Counted from the first letter of the stretch, positions 35,646-44,680 are shown. The stretch is DNA of 64,000 nt from Flavobacteriales bacterium (GCA_002722245.1 PBLA01000028.1:1-64000); one strand, 5' to 3'. Notes: generated by a model not told the origin, from the sequence alone. Translations and numbers: made by a program.

Positions 35646-36635
35646 ATGGGTTTTATTAAAAATCTATTCATTTTTCCGCATAGAATTAATTCGGTTAGGC
35701 AACAAATAAAAACTCAAAAGGTCTTTATTCATTCTTATTTACACCCTTTCCTTTCTAAATACCACGTTCAAAATGATGGCTCATTAACGGCATACGACTT
35801 TGAAAAAATCACGAATTATTATGGGATTGGATCGCCTGTACTAGCTGGTGAAGGGATTGCTCAACTTTTGAATACGCGTGTTGGGACAAAGGAACGAAAG
35901 TTATTAACCCTTATGGCAGCGATTACAGGGTTATTTGATGATTTTTTTGATCGCTCTTCATTATCATTAGAGCATATAAAAGGGTTAATGCATTTGTCCA
36001 ACGAAACTCCTCCTCAAACGGCTCATGAAAAACTATTTGTTGACTTGGTGCGTGAAATCCTTGATATTTCAAAGGATGAAAAGCGCTTATACGAACATGC
36101 CGAACGCGTTTTTAATGCGCAAGTAATGAGCTTACAACAAAAACAATTTAATTCATCTTGGCGGGATTTATTGGATATTACCTATCAAAAAGGTGGAGAA
36201 TCATTATTATTTTATCGTTGTGCTTTTTCAAAAGAAATCTCTGATCAGGAGCAGGAATGTTTGTTGAAAGTAGGAGGACTAATCCAGGTTTGCAATGACA
36301 TTTTTGATGTAAATAAAGATATTAAAGAAGGGATTAGAACATTTGTTTCTGAATCTTTGGATATTGCTCAATTAAAAATTGAGGTTCAAAAATTATATTC
36401 TGACACTTTTGATTATTGCCGTTTGGCGATTCCGCATGCCAATATGGATGGTTTTCTACAGCAAATGAAAATTATTGTTGCTCAAAGCTTTGTAGCATTG
36501 GACTTCTATTTAAGAACTCAGCATCAAAATGGCCGTTCTTTTACCCCTCAACAATATCCAAGAGAGTCATTGATTTGTGATATGGGCAAGAGAAAGCATT
36601 TACTCAAGGCTTCATATTACTGGATTTTCAATTAA
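35646..36635 (+). CDS. Class I isoprenoid biosynthesis-type enzyme (copy C)
   Basis: A third 329-residue protein of the same family as the pair at 20.3-22.3 kb. The first Asp-rich motif, DDFFD, is at 98-102 (GLFDDFFDRSS). The second is altered to NDIFD at 217-221, then KD at 224-225; the first Asp of DDxxD is Asn. QKGGES at 181-186 corresponds to EKGAS of copy A. It is less similar to A and B than they are to each other, judged by eye. It follows a degenerate dihydroorotase gene by 14 nt, so it is probably co-transcribed. The reaction is unknown; the Asn may change metal binding, as in NSE/DTE-type terpene synthases, or reflect loss of function. Confidence 0.75.
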   Translation: MGFIKNLFIFPHRINSVRQQIKTQKVFIHSYLHPFLSKYHVQNDGSLTAYDFEKITNYYGIGSPVLAGEGIAQLLNTRVGTKERKLLTLMAAITGLFDDFFDRSSLSLEHIKGLMHLSNETPPQTAHEKLFVDLVREILDISKDEKRLYEHAERVFNAQVMSLQQKQFNSSWRDLLDITYQKGGESLLFYRCAFSKEISDQEQECLLKVGGLIQVCNDIFDVNKDIKEGIRTFVSESLDIAQLKIEVQKLYSDTFDYCRLAIPHANMDGFLQQMKIIVAQSFVALDFYLRTQHQNGRSFTPQQYPRESLICDMGKRKHLLKASYYWIFN

Positions 36636-36669
36636 AATTTCTCATTAATTAAGTATGATTGGATACAAA

Positions 36670-36695
36670 AAAAGCAACCATTGGCTGCTTTTTTA
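36670..36695. terminator. Bidirectional terminator between convergent genes
   Basis: A hairpin (36673-36679 with 36683-36689, one mismatch) flanked by A-rich and T6 runs lies between isoprenoid copy C (rightward) and the helicase gene (leftward), 2 nt before the latter's stop. Confidence 0.8.
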
Positions 36696-36697
36696 TA

Positions 36698-38251
36698 TTA
36701 TTCGTACTCCTCCTCGGGCTCACGCTCCCTGAGTATTTTTTTAATCTCAATTTTAAGCCTTCTTTGATAGGTGTCGTAAATGTAATTTAAATAGGATTTA
36801 GTAGATTTCGTGATACAGGTTGTGTATATCTTCAATCGGTGTCGAATACTGTCGTCTAATTTGAGTATTAAAAGTTCAGCTTCATCATAATTTTGACAAT
36901 TATCAGATATAACCTTTGCATGATTTGAAATACATATATCCAATGAGTTACTCGCTTTTTCTCCACGATCTATACATCCTTCATAAATATCTTCTACGTC
37001 CAGAAACAAATCCTCTGTATTGGTAGGAAATAATTCAATAATATCGTCAGGTATAGTATAATTAAGCTCGCGCTGCTTTTCTAATTCATCAAAATAATTT
37101 TGATCTAAAAATTTATCAGGATTGTTAAATACATCGTGCCAATCTAATGGGGCCTCCCATAAACCAAAACGATGGATATTGTTACCTAAATCAATAATGT
37201 TAAACTGCTTTTTTGTAGGAGTTACTCGAGAACCTCTACCAATCATTTGATGATATAAGGTTAATGATCGAGTTGCGCGATTCAACACAATTGTTTCCAC
37301 AGAGGGCTCATCAAAACCTGTGGTGAGTATACCTACCGAAGTTAAAACTGCTCCCGGGGTATTTCTGAACCAGTCTAACGTATAACGCCTTTCTTGATCT
37401 GAAAAAGTAGAATCCAGATGCTTTACGTTTTCAATGCCGTTTTCCTTAAACATGTCGTAAACCATCCAGCTCACTCGAATACCAGGGTTGAATATTAATG
37501 TTTTTTTACCTTGAGCTCGTTCGCGATAAGCTGTTATGAGCTTTTCTTGCATATCAAACCCTCCATACAAGCGTTCTGAAGAACTTACAGTGTAATCGCC
37601 ATTAATCCCAACGCGTAAAGCGCCCAAATTAACATCATAAGTATATGAAGTTGGTTCACAAAGAAAACGACCATCTACTAATTCAGAGATAGAAGAACCA
37701 ATTACCAGCTCATCATAATTCTTATTTAGAGGTAAATTTCGATTACTACTCAAAGGAGTAGCTGTTACCCCCAGCATGTTTACATTTTTGAAATATTGGA
37801 AAATTTTACGAAAGGAGTTATTATGCGCTTCATCAACAATAACCAACCCCACGTTTTCAATAAAATCTTCATCATCCTGCAAACGGTTGTTCAAGGTTTC
37901 CACCATGGCTATAAAACAACCATATTGATCGGGATTCTCAACTGTTTTAACTTCACTACTTACTACAAAGTTTTCTACCCCAATTCCACTTAAACAACTC
38001 GAAGTTTGGTGTAAAAGCTCTATTCTATGGGTTAGAATAAGAACTTTTTTATTGGTCTCTTTGATATACTCTTTTGCTATATGCGAAAAAATAATCGTTT
38101 TACCTCCTCCAGTTGGTAATTGGAAAAGTATATTGTTGTTGTGCGGCCCTTTATTTAGTCGCTCAACAATGCGCTCAATTGAGGTTTTTTGATAAGGATA
38201 AAGCTCCTTAACAATAAAATTATGCTCAACTACCGTTTTTTCTTCACTCAT
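36698..38251 (-). CDS. DEAD/DEAH-box helicase, RadD-like
   Basis: About 517 residues from the ATG at 38251 (a TTG three codons upstream is also possible). Superfamily 2 motifs are intact: Walker A LPTGGGKT (about 45-52), DEAH in VIVDEAHNN, SAT-like GVTATPL, and motif VI IGRGSRV in the C-terminal RecA domain (LTTGFDEPSVE, RATRSLTLYHQM). The core resembles RadD/YejH and the helicase part of type I/III restriction subunits. The last 130 residues are charged and unassigned. No nuclease or methylase gene is adjacent, so I favour a repair helicase over a restriction subunit. Confidence 0.85.
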   Translation of the reverse strand: MSEEKTVVEHNFIVKELYPYQKTSIERIVERLNKGPHNNNILFQLPTGGGKTIIFSHIAKEYIKETNKKVLILTHRIELLHQTSSCLSGIGVENFVVSSEVKTVENPDQYGCFIAMVETLNNRLQDDEDFIENVGLVIVDEAHNNSFRKIFQYFKNVNMLGVTATPLSSNRNLPLNKNYDELVIGSSISELVDGRFLCEPTSYTYDVNLGALRVGINGDYTVSSSERLYGGFDMQEKLITAYRERAQGKKTLIFNPGIRVSWMVYDMFKENGIENVKHLDSTFSDQERRYTLDWFRNTPGAVLTSVGILTTGFDEPSVETIVLNRATRSLTLYHQMIGRGSRVTPTKKQFNIIDLGNNIHRFGLWEAPLDWHDVFNNPDKFLDQNYFDELEKQRELNYTIPDDIIELFPTNTEDLFLDVEDIYEGCIDRGEKASNSLDICISNHAKVISDNCQNYDEAELLILKLDDSIRHRLKIYTTCITKSTKSYLNYIYDTYQRRLKIEIKKILREREPEEEYE

Positions 38252-38271
38252 ATAGTACAAAAAATAGGCAA

Positions 38272-38279
38272 CAAAAGTA
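38272..38279 (-). promoter_or_regulatory. Promoter -7 element of the helicase gene
   Basis: TACTTTTG on the minus strand (38279-38272) fits TAnnTTTG, 20 nt before the ATG at 38251; no TTG box at the right distance. Confidence 0.55.
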
Positions 38280-38356
38280 CGCTTAAAGAAAGGTAAAACC
38301 TAGTCTTTGGCGTAGAAATAAGAAGAAAGATCAATTTTCCTTCTTTTGGACCGTGC

Positions 38357-39202
38357 CTAATACGCCTCTAATAAGGCATTTTCAAGATGCGCTTGAAAGT
38401 TTATCGTATAGGTATCACGGAGTCTTTTTCCTTGAAATTCGGTTACACCTTGAACGCCTGACATGACATTGGTCAAAAATATTTCATCAGCAGTTGATAA
38501 ATCCTCTAGGGTAACCTCTGATTCTTCAAAAGAGAGGCCTTTTTGATGAATGGCTTTGATAATTTGCTTTCGCATTACACCATCTAGACATCCTTCGGAA
38601 AGTTTTGGTGTATAAATGGTGTCGTCTTTGACAACAAATACATTAGAAGAAACCGATTCACAAACTCTTCCATGTGTATTCAGTACAATCACATCATCCA
38701 AACCTTGTTCTTTTTTATATTTTCCAGCAAGTACAAAAAGAAGAGCACTTGTTGTTTTTATATTATTGAGCGGTGATATCCCTTTTTGATCACGTGTAAA
38801 AACACCTAATTTAATTCCTTTTGAATTAAATGAATACTCAGGCTTGTCAAATCGAGTGCCCTCAATAAGAAAGCTCAATCGATTTCCCATTGGGGTGTAT
38901 AAACCTGGAGAATCTCTGTACACAATGACGCGAATCCGAGCATTTTTATAGTAATTTTTTACAATAACCTTTTCAACCTCTTTTTTCCAAAACGCTACAT
39001 CTTTTCCTGAAATCTCCATCCCAAGGTATTCTGCGTCTTTGTTTAACCGATTAAAGTGGTCTTCCCAAAACATGAGTTTGCCATTGGCAAGCTTAATGGT
39101 TTCGAAAATACCATCTCCATATTTTAACACGCGGTTTGAGGTATCAAATAACTTATCTCCTTTTCCACATAAAAAACCATCCAAATTGTCAAACTCCATC
39201 AT
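38357..39202 (-). CDS. Class IV aminotransferase (IlvE / PabC fold type)
   Basis: A 281-residue PLP enzyme of fold type IV. Recognisable parts: RVLKYGDGIFETIKLANGK (about 24-42), F..HFNRL (about 47-53), the PLP-Lys region ISPLNNIKTTSALLFVLA (about 138-155), and SSNVFVVKDDTIYTP (about 187-201). The sequence cannot separate D-amino-acid, branched-chain and aminodeoxychorismate-lyase activity; since a full-length ilvE is present at 43.6 kb, a PabC-like lyase or another role is more likely. It is the last gene of a leftward run of four (10-nt gap to the phosphatase gene upstream). Confidence 0.82.
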   Translation of the reverse strand: MMEFDNLDGFLCGKGDKLFDTSNRVLKYGDGIFETIKLANGKLMFWEDHFNRLNKDAEYLGMEISGKDVAFWKKEVEKVIVKNYYKNARIRVIVYRDSPGLYTPMGNRLSFLIEGTRFDKPEYSFNSKGIKLGVFTRDQKGISPLNNIKTTSALLFVLAGKYKKEQGLDDVIVLNTHGRVCESVSSNVFVVKDDTIYTPKLSEGCLDGVMRKQIIKAIHQKGLSFEESEVTLEDLSTADEIFLTNVMSGVQGVTEFQGKRLRDTYTINFQAHLENALLEAY

Positions 39203-39212
39203 AACTTTTCAA

Positions 39213-39695
39213 CTATGCTATTAAATTTATTAAGGAATCACTAATGACATTGACATCAATTTTGATTCCCTTTACTCCTGCTTTCTCCCCACACTCTATA
39301 TCTCTCCATTTATCCCCAATAAAATAGGATGTTTTTGGGTCAATATTGTATTTATACAAACCTCGTTCAATCAAAAGAGAATCCGGTTTTCGACACAAGC
39401 ATTTTTGGATCGCATTGTGATGAGGGCAATAGAAAAACTCTTCAATGTCCACCCCTACTTTATTAAATTCACCTTGAATAAAATTATTCACGGCATGCAC
39501 ATGATCATGGGTATACCTTCCTTTATTAATACCTCCCTGGTTGGTAATGACTATAATTAAATAGCCTTTTTGCTTTACTTTCTGAGCAAACTCCAAAATA
39601 CCGGGAAGAAGGGTAGTTTCTTCTAATAAGTAGGTATAGTCATCAGGATCATGATTAATCACTCCGTCTCTATCCAAAAATATTGCTTTATTCAT
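39213..39695 (-). CDS. HAD-IIIA phosphatase, GmhB-type (heptose 1,7-bisphosphatase-like)
   Basis: A 160-residue HAD hydrolase. Motif I is FLDRDGVIN (residues 6-14); motif II ITNQGG; a zinc-loop pattern C-P-H-H...C-L-C (about 88-101, in FFYCPHH and KCLCRKPD); and motif III/IV GDKWRDIECG. These are the hallmarks of GmhB, which dephosphorylates D-glycero-manno-heptose 1,7-bisphosphate in LPS core synthesis, and of related histidinol-phosphatases. No other heptose gene is nearby, so the substrate is uncertain. The start overlaps the stop of the rhomboid gene by 4 nt. Confidence 0.87.
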   Translation of the reverse strand: MNKAIFLDRDGVINHDPDDYTYLLEETTLLPGILEFAQKVKQKGYLIIVITNQGGINKGRYTHDHVHAVNNFIQGEFNKVGVDIEEFFYCPHHNAIQKCLCRKPDSLLIERGLYKYNIDPKTSYFIGDKWRDIECGEKAGVKGIKIDVNVISDSLINLIA

Positions 39696-40327
39696 CCTAT
39701 TGAATACATGATTTTATGTACAAACGCTTTTAGTAAACTTGGCTCAAATACAAAAGTAATTACAAATCCGAAAACAGCCCCCCAAAAATGTGCATCATGT
39801 CCGATATTATCAACTTGTTTTTTCGCCATATATTGTGAATAAATGAGATAAAGTGCACCAAAAAGAAAACCTGGAATAAATAGTTCTTCAGGAAGAAATA
39901 AAAAACCTATTTTACTCATTGGGTCGATCGCAATTGAAGCAAAAACAATTGCTGATACTGCGCCTGAGGCACCAAGTGAATTATAATTTGAATTATTCTG
40001 ATGTTTAACTACATTGTAAAATGAACTAACAGCTAAAGCTGCTACATAAATCAAAATGAAATTAACACTTCCTTTTATATTTCCGAATAGCGCTTTATAG
40101 GTGTACTCCACCCTTGGTCCAAAAAAATACAGGGCAAACATATTAAATCCAAGATGCATCCAATCGGCATGGATTAAACCGCTACTAAAAAGGCGGTACC
40201 ACTCCTTTCGATGTTTAACTTGATAAGCATTAAACATCATTTTCCATTTTAAGCTACTGTCATTAAACGCTTGATAGGAAGTGTATGCTGTTAATCCAAT
40301 TATTAAATAGGTAATGTATGGTGTCAT
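39692..40327 (-). CDS. Rhomboid-family intramembrane serine protease
   Basis: A 211-residue, six-helix membrane protein with the rhomboid catalytic pieces: SSGLIHADWMHLGFNMFAL (about 49-67), the serine motif GASGAVSAI (GxSG, about 119-127), and the catalytic histidine in GHDAHFWGAVFGF (about 179-191). It cleaves transmembrane segments within the membrane; the substrate is unknown. It sits between an uncharacterised membrane protein (stop and start directly adjacent) and the GmhB-like gene, in a tightly packed leftward operon. Confidence 0.9.
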   Translation of the reverse strand: MTPYITYLIIGLTAYTSYQAFNDSSLKWKMMFNAYQVKHRKEWYRLFSSGLIHADWMHLGFNMFALYFFGPRVEYTYKALFGNIKGSVNFILIYVAALAVSSFYNVVKHQNNSNYNSLGASGAVSAIVFASIAIDPMSKIGFLFLPEELFIPGFLFGALYLIYSQYMAKKQVDNIGHDAHFWGAVFGFVITFVFEPSLLKAFVHKIMYSIG

Positions 40328-41350
40328 TTATTCTTCTTTTTCGTCAAATTCTAAATCCTTTTGCGATTGTTTATGTGTCCACCCCGTAGAGTATCCCGCT
40401 TCACTGTGACCTTGACCATAAGACCCTCCTTGGCCAAAACCAGCAATTGTCCATGATGATCTTCCTTGGATATAGTACAAATCTTTCCAAAAAACGCCAC
40501 CAAAGGCACCATAAAATTGAGCCATTATTATTCGCATTCCAACTCCATTGCCATTTTTTATCGCTTGTCTTGATGCTTTTTTTAAATTCTGGTTGAAAAT
40601 CAAATGACAGATTAACCAAGTTGGGGCTGCGACAACATTCCCTGCTAAACCGCCACCTATTACCGCCATAAACCATGAGGTGTCCAAACTAAAATAACAT
40701 ATTGACGCATAGATTATGGATAGATAAATCATCCAATCCCAAACAAAAACTAACTTTGAATACCACTCCATACGTTGAAATGCTGTTCGAACCATATCAT
40801 TACCGAAGGCTTTAATAAGTAAAATATCATGAATTTTACGTTTAAATATTTTGATAGATTGCCCACCTTTTTGCGCAACATTGTAAAGCTTTTCAATCTC
40901 TTTTCGCTCTTTAATTAATGGGACTTTATACAGTTGCTCTAATTGATCTATCCACAGCAAAACAGCAAAATAGGTAAATTTCCCTTCTACATTGTAAAAT
41001 AGAACTTCGTTTGATCCTGATTGTTTTTTTGCCCAACGAATAAAAAAAGGAACGTTGATTAAAAATGAAAGCACAACTAGTATAGCAAACAATCGTGCAT
41101 TTAGATAGGCCCGTTTATTTGCTGTGTTTTTGACATCTTCCTCTGCTAGCGGAGATAATGAAGATTTTATGAATAAATCAGGCGAAAGAGCAAATCTGTG
41201 AACAGTAGGTTGAGAAAGGTGATAATTCATTCCTTCTTCTGGAATACTCCCCCAATTTTCGAATCGAAAACCTAGAAAAAAAAAGAACAACAAAAGAAAA
41301 CCTATGAGCCACTGTGTTTTAGTAAAATATTTCTTCCTCAATAGAGCCAT
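40328..41350 (-). CDS. Membrane protein of unknown function
   Basis: About 340 residues from the ATG at 41350 (a TTG six codons upstream is an alternative). Three or four hydrophobic segments are seen: about 13-27, 84-102, 208-227 and 229-255. The middle part is a charged soluble region with KERKEIEKLY, possibly coiled coil. The C-terminus is rich in G, S, Q and W (AGFGQGGSYGQGHSEAGYSTGW, split by the reader at G) and probably exposed. I do not recognise the family. It is the first gene of the run with rhomboid, phosphatase and aminotransferase, which suggests, but does not prove, a membrane-protein processing role. Confidence 0.75.
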   Translation of the reverse strand: MALLRKKYFTKTQWLIGFLLLFFFFLGFRFENWGSIPEEGMNYHLSQPTVHRFALSPDLFIKSSLSPLAEEDVKNTANKRAYLNARLFAILVVLSFLINVPFFIRWAKKQSGSNEVLFYNVEGKFTYFAVLLWIDQLEQLYKVPLIKERKEIEKLYNVAQKGGQSIKIFKRKIHDILLIKAFGNDMVRTAFQRMEWYSKLVFVWDWMIYLSIIYASICYFSLDTSWFMAVIGGGLAGNVVAAPTWLICHLIFNQNLKKASRQAIKNGNGVGMRIIMAQFYGAFGGVFWKDLYYIQGRSSWTIAGFGQGGSYGQGHSEAGYSTGWTHKQSQKDLEFDEKEE

Positions 41351-41371
41351 TCTCTTTTTAAAATACAAAAT

Positions 41372-41396
41372 AAAAAAAGGCAGGATAACTCCTGCC
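41372..41396 (-). terminator. Rho-independent terminator of htpG
   Basis: A perfect 7-bp stem (41379-41385 with 41390-41396, GGCAGGA/TCCTGCC) is followed on the minus strand by T7. It overlaps the leader of the next operon, just ahead of the start at 41350. Confidence 0.9.
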
Positions 41397-41422
41397 TTCT
41401 GAGATTTTATTAACGTCTATGT

Positions 41423-43309
41423 TTATTCAATAATCTCTATGGATCTATTCACAAACTCTGTTAAATCTTTTCCTTTAAGGAGTCCTACCGATAACAATGC
41501 CAAATCCGCAGCTTGTTTTGCAAGTTTTTGCTTAGTATCCTCATCTCCCTCATTGAGTATTTTACCAACCAGTGAGTGATTGGAGTTCACCACTAAGTTG
41601 TATGACTCTGGGAAGTTCCCCATCATTCCTCCTTGTCCTCCTACTCGTTGCATTTCAACCATTCTTCGCATAAACTCACTTTGCGTTACCTGAATTGGTG
41701 CGTCTTTTTCACTCAAACTTTCAAATTGAACAGTATAGGTTTGAGTATTAACCACGCCTTCAATTACAGGCTTTAACTTCTCCTCATCCTCTTTGGAAAG
41801 TTTACTTGGCACTTCCTCATCCTTTGCGATTAATTTGTCAATCGTATCCGAGTCTATTCTTGCAAAAGTCACATCGCTTAGATCTTGTTCTAATTTATTC
41901 ACAAGGTGAGAACTTAACGCTGTATCGAGTACTAAAACATCATATCCTCTTTCTTCGGCTTTAGCTATTGCTGAGTGATGTGCTTCAGGATCGTGGGTAT
42001 ACAAAACAACTGTTTTTTTATCCTTGTTTTCCTGATTGACTTTAATTTTTTCAAGATACTCATCAATTAAGAAAAATTCTTCTTTCACGTTTTTGTAAAG
42101 CATGAATTTCTTTGCTTTATCTGCAAATTTTTCGTCACTCAATAACCCAAATTCAATGAATACTTTAATATCATCCCATTTCTTCTCAAACTCTTCTCTA
42201 TCCTTGGTAACGAGCTGCTTTAATTTATCAGCTACTTTTTTGGTAATGTGTGAAGATATTTTCTTTACGTTTTGATCAGCTTGTAAATAAGACCTTGATA
42301 CATTTAACGGAATATCTGGCGAATCAATTACACCATGCAATAACGTTAGGAAGTCTGGAACAATACCTTCAACTTGATCTGTGACAAAAACTTGATTGCA
42401 ATATAACTGAATCTTGTTTTTTTGCATCTCCATATTATGACTCAATTTAGGGAAATATAAAACTCCCGTTAAATTGAATGGATAATCTACATTCAAATGA
42501 ATATGAAACAAAGGTTCTTCAAACGACATTGGATACAATTCTCTGTAGAAACTTTTGTAATCCTCATCGGTTAAATCAGCTGGAGCTTTTGTCCATGCTG
42601 GTGTTGGGTTGTTTATAATATTATCAACGGTGATTTTTTCAGGCTCTGGTGCCTCCTCACCTTCTTTAACTTCTGGTACAGGTAATGTTTCCTCTTTTGT
42701 TCCAAATTTAACTTGAACTGGTAAAAACTTACAATATTTTGTAAGCAACTCCTGAAGTTTATATTCTTCAAGATAGTCCTTCGCATCATCCGATATGTGA
42801 AGAATAATATCGGTACCTCTCGATTCCTTATCTTCATCGTTTAATTCATAGGTTGTACTTCCTTCGCAGATCCATCGAGCACCAGTACTTTCTTCTTTAT
42901 ACGACTTGGAGTACACCTCTACTTTATCCGAAACCATAAATGCAGAAAAGAATCCCAAACCAAAATGCCCAATGATTCCATCTGCTTTATCTTTGTACTT
43001 CTGAACAAACTCCTCCGCTCCTGAAAAAGCGATTTGCGCAATATATTTTTCAATTTCCTCACCAGTCATTCCCAATCCGTTATCACGAATGGTAAGTGTT
43101 TTTGCCTCCTTATCTGTTATAACCTCTACTAACGGTTCCCCTAAATCACCTTTAGCCTCTCCTATGGATGATAATGCTTGAAGTTTTCTACATGCATCAA
43201 CTGCATTAGAAACTAATTCTCTTAAAAAGATTTCTTGATCAGAGTATAAAAACTGTTTGATTATCGGAAAAATATTTTCCGCCTGAACATTAATATTTCC
43301 TTTTGCCAT
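41423..43309 (-). CDS. htpG: Molecular chaperone HtpG (Hsp90)
   Basis: A 628-residue bacterial Hsp90. The GHKL ATPase domain (about 1-215) shows FLRELVSNAVDACRKL (E for hydrolysis, N for Mg), IRDNGLGMT and GIIGHFGLGFFSAFMV. The middle domain (about 230-500) shows YCNQVFVTD and LNVSRSYLQ. The C-terminal dimerisation domain follows (about 505-628). It is a homodimeric cytosolic chaperone. Repeated TGnCA boxes lie 57-125 nt upstream and may be the stress control. It is divergent from ilvE and ends with a clean terminator. Confidence 0.96.
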   Translation of the reverse strand: MAKGNINVQAENIFPIIKQFLYSDQEIFLRELVSNAVDACRKLQALSSIGEAKGDLGEPLVEVITDKEAKTLTIRDNGLGMTGEEIEKYIAQIAFSGAEEFVQKYKDKADGIIGHFGLGFFSAFMVSDKVEVYSKSYKEESTGARWICEGSTTYELNDEDKESRGTDIILHISDDAKDYLEEYKLQELLTKYCKFLPVQVKFGTKEETLPVPEVKEGEEAPEPEKITVDNIINNPTPAWTKAPADLTDEDYKSFYRELYPMSFEEPLFHIHLNVDYPFNLTGVLYFPKLSHNMEMQKNKIQLYCNQVFVTDQVEGIVPDFLTLLHGVIDSPDIPLNVSRSYLQADQNVKKISSHITKKVADKLKQLVTKDREEFEKKWDDIKVFIEFGLLSDEKFADKAKKFMLYKNVKEEFFLIDEYLEKIKVNQENKDKKTVVLYTHDPEAHHSAIAKAEERGYDVLVLDTALSSHLVNKLEQDLSDVTFARIDSDTIDKLIAKDEEVPSKLSKEDEEKLKPVIEGVVNTQTYTVQFESLSEKDAPIQVTQSEFMRRMVEMQRVGGQGGMMGNFPESYNLVVNSNHSLVGKILNEGDEDTKQKLAKQAADLALLSVGLLKGKDLTEFVNRSIEIIE

Positions 43310-43365
43310 TTTTGTTTTAAATTATTTCGTTGGCCTATATCAAGTTAAATGCCATTAGATCAGAA

Positions 43366-43433
43366 CTGACATTATGTACAAAATATGCTTAAATGAGACT
43401 GCCAACACAACATTTTGACACAATTTACTGCCA
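43366..43433. promoter_or_regulatory. Repeated TGnCA boxes upstream of htpG
   Basis: Four similar hexamers on the plus strand: CTGACA (43366-43371), CTGCCA (43399-43404), TTGACA (43415-43420) and CTGCCA (43428-43433). The two CTGCCA copies extend to CTGCCAA and are 29 nt apart. They lie in the 254-nt gap between htpG and ilvE. A heat-shock or stress control function is inferred from position only. Nothing else was recognised in this gap. Confidence 0.4.
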
Positions 43434-43563
43434 AATGCATCATTTCAACTAACAGGATGATCAATTCACTAGTAAAAATCATCAATTAAAATAATTTATT
43501 GTTTAGCATTGAATATTTTATATTCGTTTATTTAAATTAGGGAGTTATTAAATTTCGAATGAA

Positions 43564-44628
43564 ATGGGAAAGATAGATATTCAGATAAACAGGATTGAAA
43601 CCTCCAGATTAGGTGATGTTGACTTTGAAAACATTCAATTTGGACGTGTGTTTTCTGACCATATGTTTGTGGCTGATTATGAAAACGGAAAGTGGGGCAA
43701 TTTCGAAATTTTACCTTTTCAGGACTTAAACTACAATCCAGCCTTTAATTCACTGCATTATGGTCAAGCGGTGTTTGAAGGTATGAAGGCACATTTAGAT
43801 GCTGAAAACAATGTAGTTTTATTCCGACCACGTGATAACTTTGCCCGATTAAATCGATCTTGCGAACGTCTTTGCATGGCGACGATTGATCCTGAAATTA
43901 TGTTGGAAGGACTATCAGAGCTTGTTAAAATTGATAAGGAGTGGATACCTAAAACAGATGATGGTGCACTTTATATTCGGCCGTTAATGTTTGCTACTGA
44001 TCAATATATAGGTGTGGCACCCTCTGAAACCTATAAATTAGTCATTTTTACATGTCCTGTTAATAAATATTATGATGCTGCTGTAAAGGTAAAGGTTGAG
44101 GATGTTTACTCAAGAGCTGCAGCTGGTGGAATTGGTTTTGCTAAAGCCGCAGGGAATTATGCAGCCTCGCTCTTACCTGCAAAAATTGCCAACGAGGAAG
44201 GGTATGATCAATTGATTTGGACGGATGCCAAAGAACATAAATTTATTGAGGAAAGTGGAACAATGAATTTAATGGTCATTATTGATGGTAAAATTATTAC
44301 TCCACCCGCTGGTGAAACGATATTAAGCGGAATAACACGTATGTCGGTACTTCAAATAGCAAGAGATTTGGGGTATTCTGTAGAAGAACGTCAACTCTCG
44401 GTAGATGAAATCATTGAGGCTCAGAAAGCGGGATTACTTGAAGATATGTTTGGTACCGGAACAGCCGTTACTATTACCCATGTTTCTGCGTTTGGTCGAA
44501 ATGGAACAAATTATACTCTACCTCCATTATCCGAAAGAAAAGTTTCAAAACAACTCAAATCTGAGTTAGAGGCAATTAAAAGGAATCAGAAAGAGGGTTA
44601 TGAACAATGGATAATTGTTGTTCGTTAA
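43564..44628 (+). CDS. ilvE: Branched-chain amino acid aminotransferase
   Basis: A 354-residue fold-type IV aminotransferase of the longer (eukaryote-like) branched-chain subgroup. Visible features: SLHYGQAVFEGMKAH (about 61-75), FRPRDNFARLNRSCERLCM, the PLP-Lys segment GIGFAKAAGNYAASL (about 194-208; Lys in FAKAAGNY), EESGTMNLMVI and the late GTGTAVTI (about 298-305). It catalyses the last step of Val, Leu and Ile synthesis and the first of their breakdown. It is divergent from htpG and separated from the glycan cassette by a hairpin and a new promoter, so it is probably monocistronic. Confidence 0.94.
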   Translation: MGKIDIQINRIETSRLGDVDFENIQFGRVFSDHMFVADYENGKWGNFEILPFQDLNYNPAFNSLHYGQAVFEGMKAHLDAENNVVLFRPRDNFARLNRSCERLCMATIDPEIMLEGLSELVKIDKEWIPKTDDGALYIRPLMFATDQYIGVAPSETYKLVIFTCPVNKYYDAAVKVKVEDVYSRAAAGGIGFAKAAGNYAASLLPAKIANEEGYDQLIWTDAKEHKFIEESGTMNLMVIIDGKIITPPAGETILSGITRMSVLQIARDLGYSVEERQLSVDEIIEAQKAGLLEDMFGTGTAVTITHVSAFGRNGTNYTLPPLSERKVSKQLKSELEAIKRNQKEGYEQWIIVVR

Positions 44629-44656
44629 TTGTTTACATAAATTTAGCGCTTTCTTC

Positions 44657-44680
44657 AGGGAGGCGCTCCCTTACTTTTAA
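44657..44680 (+). terminator. Probable terminator of ilvE
   Basis: A 6-bp stem (44657-44662 with 44666-44671, AGGGAG/CTCCCT), three-base loop, then TACTTTTAAA. The T-tract is interrupted, so the call is moderate. Confidence 0.6.

Noticed and set aside
36698-38251. Helicase as part of a phage-defence island
   Set aside because: No nuclease, methylase, reverse transcriptase or other defence partner is nearby, and the flanks are housekeeping genes; a RadD-like repair helicase fits better.
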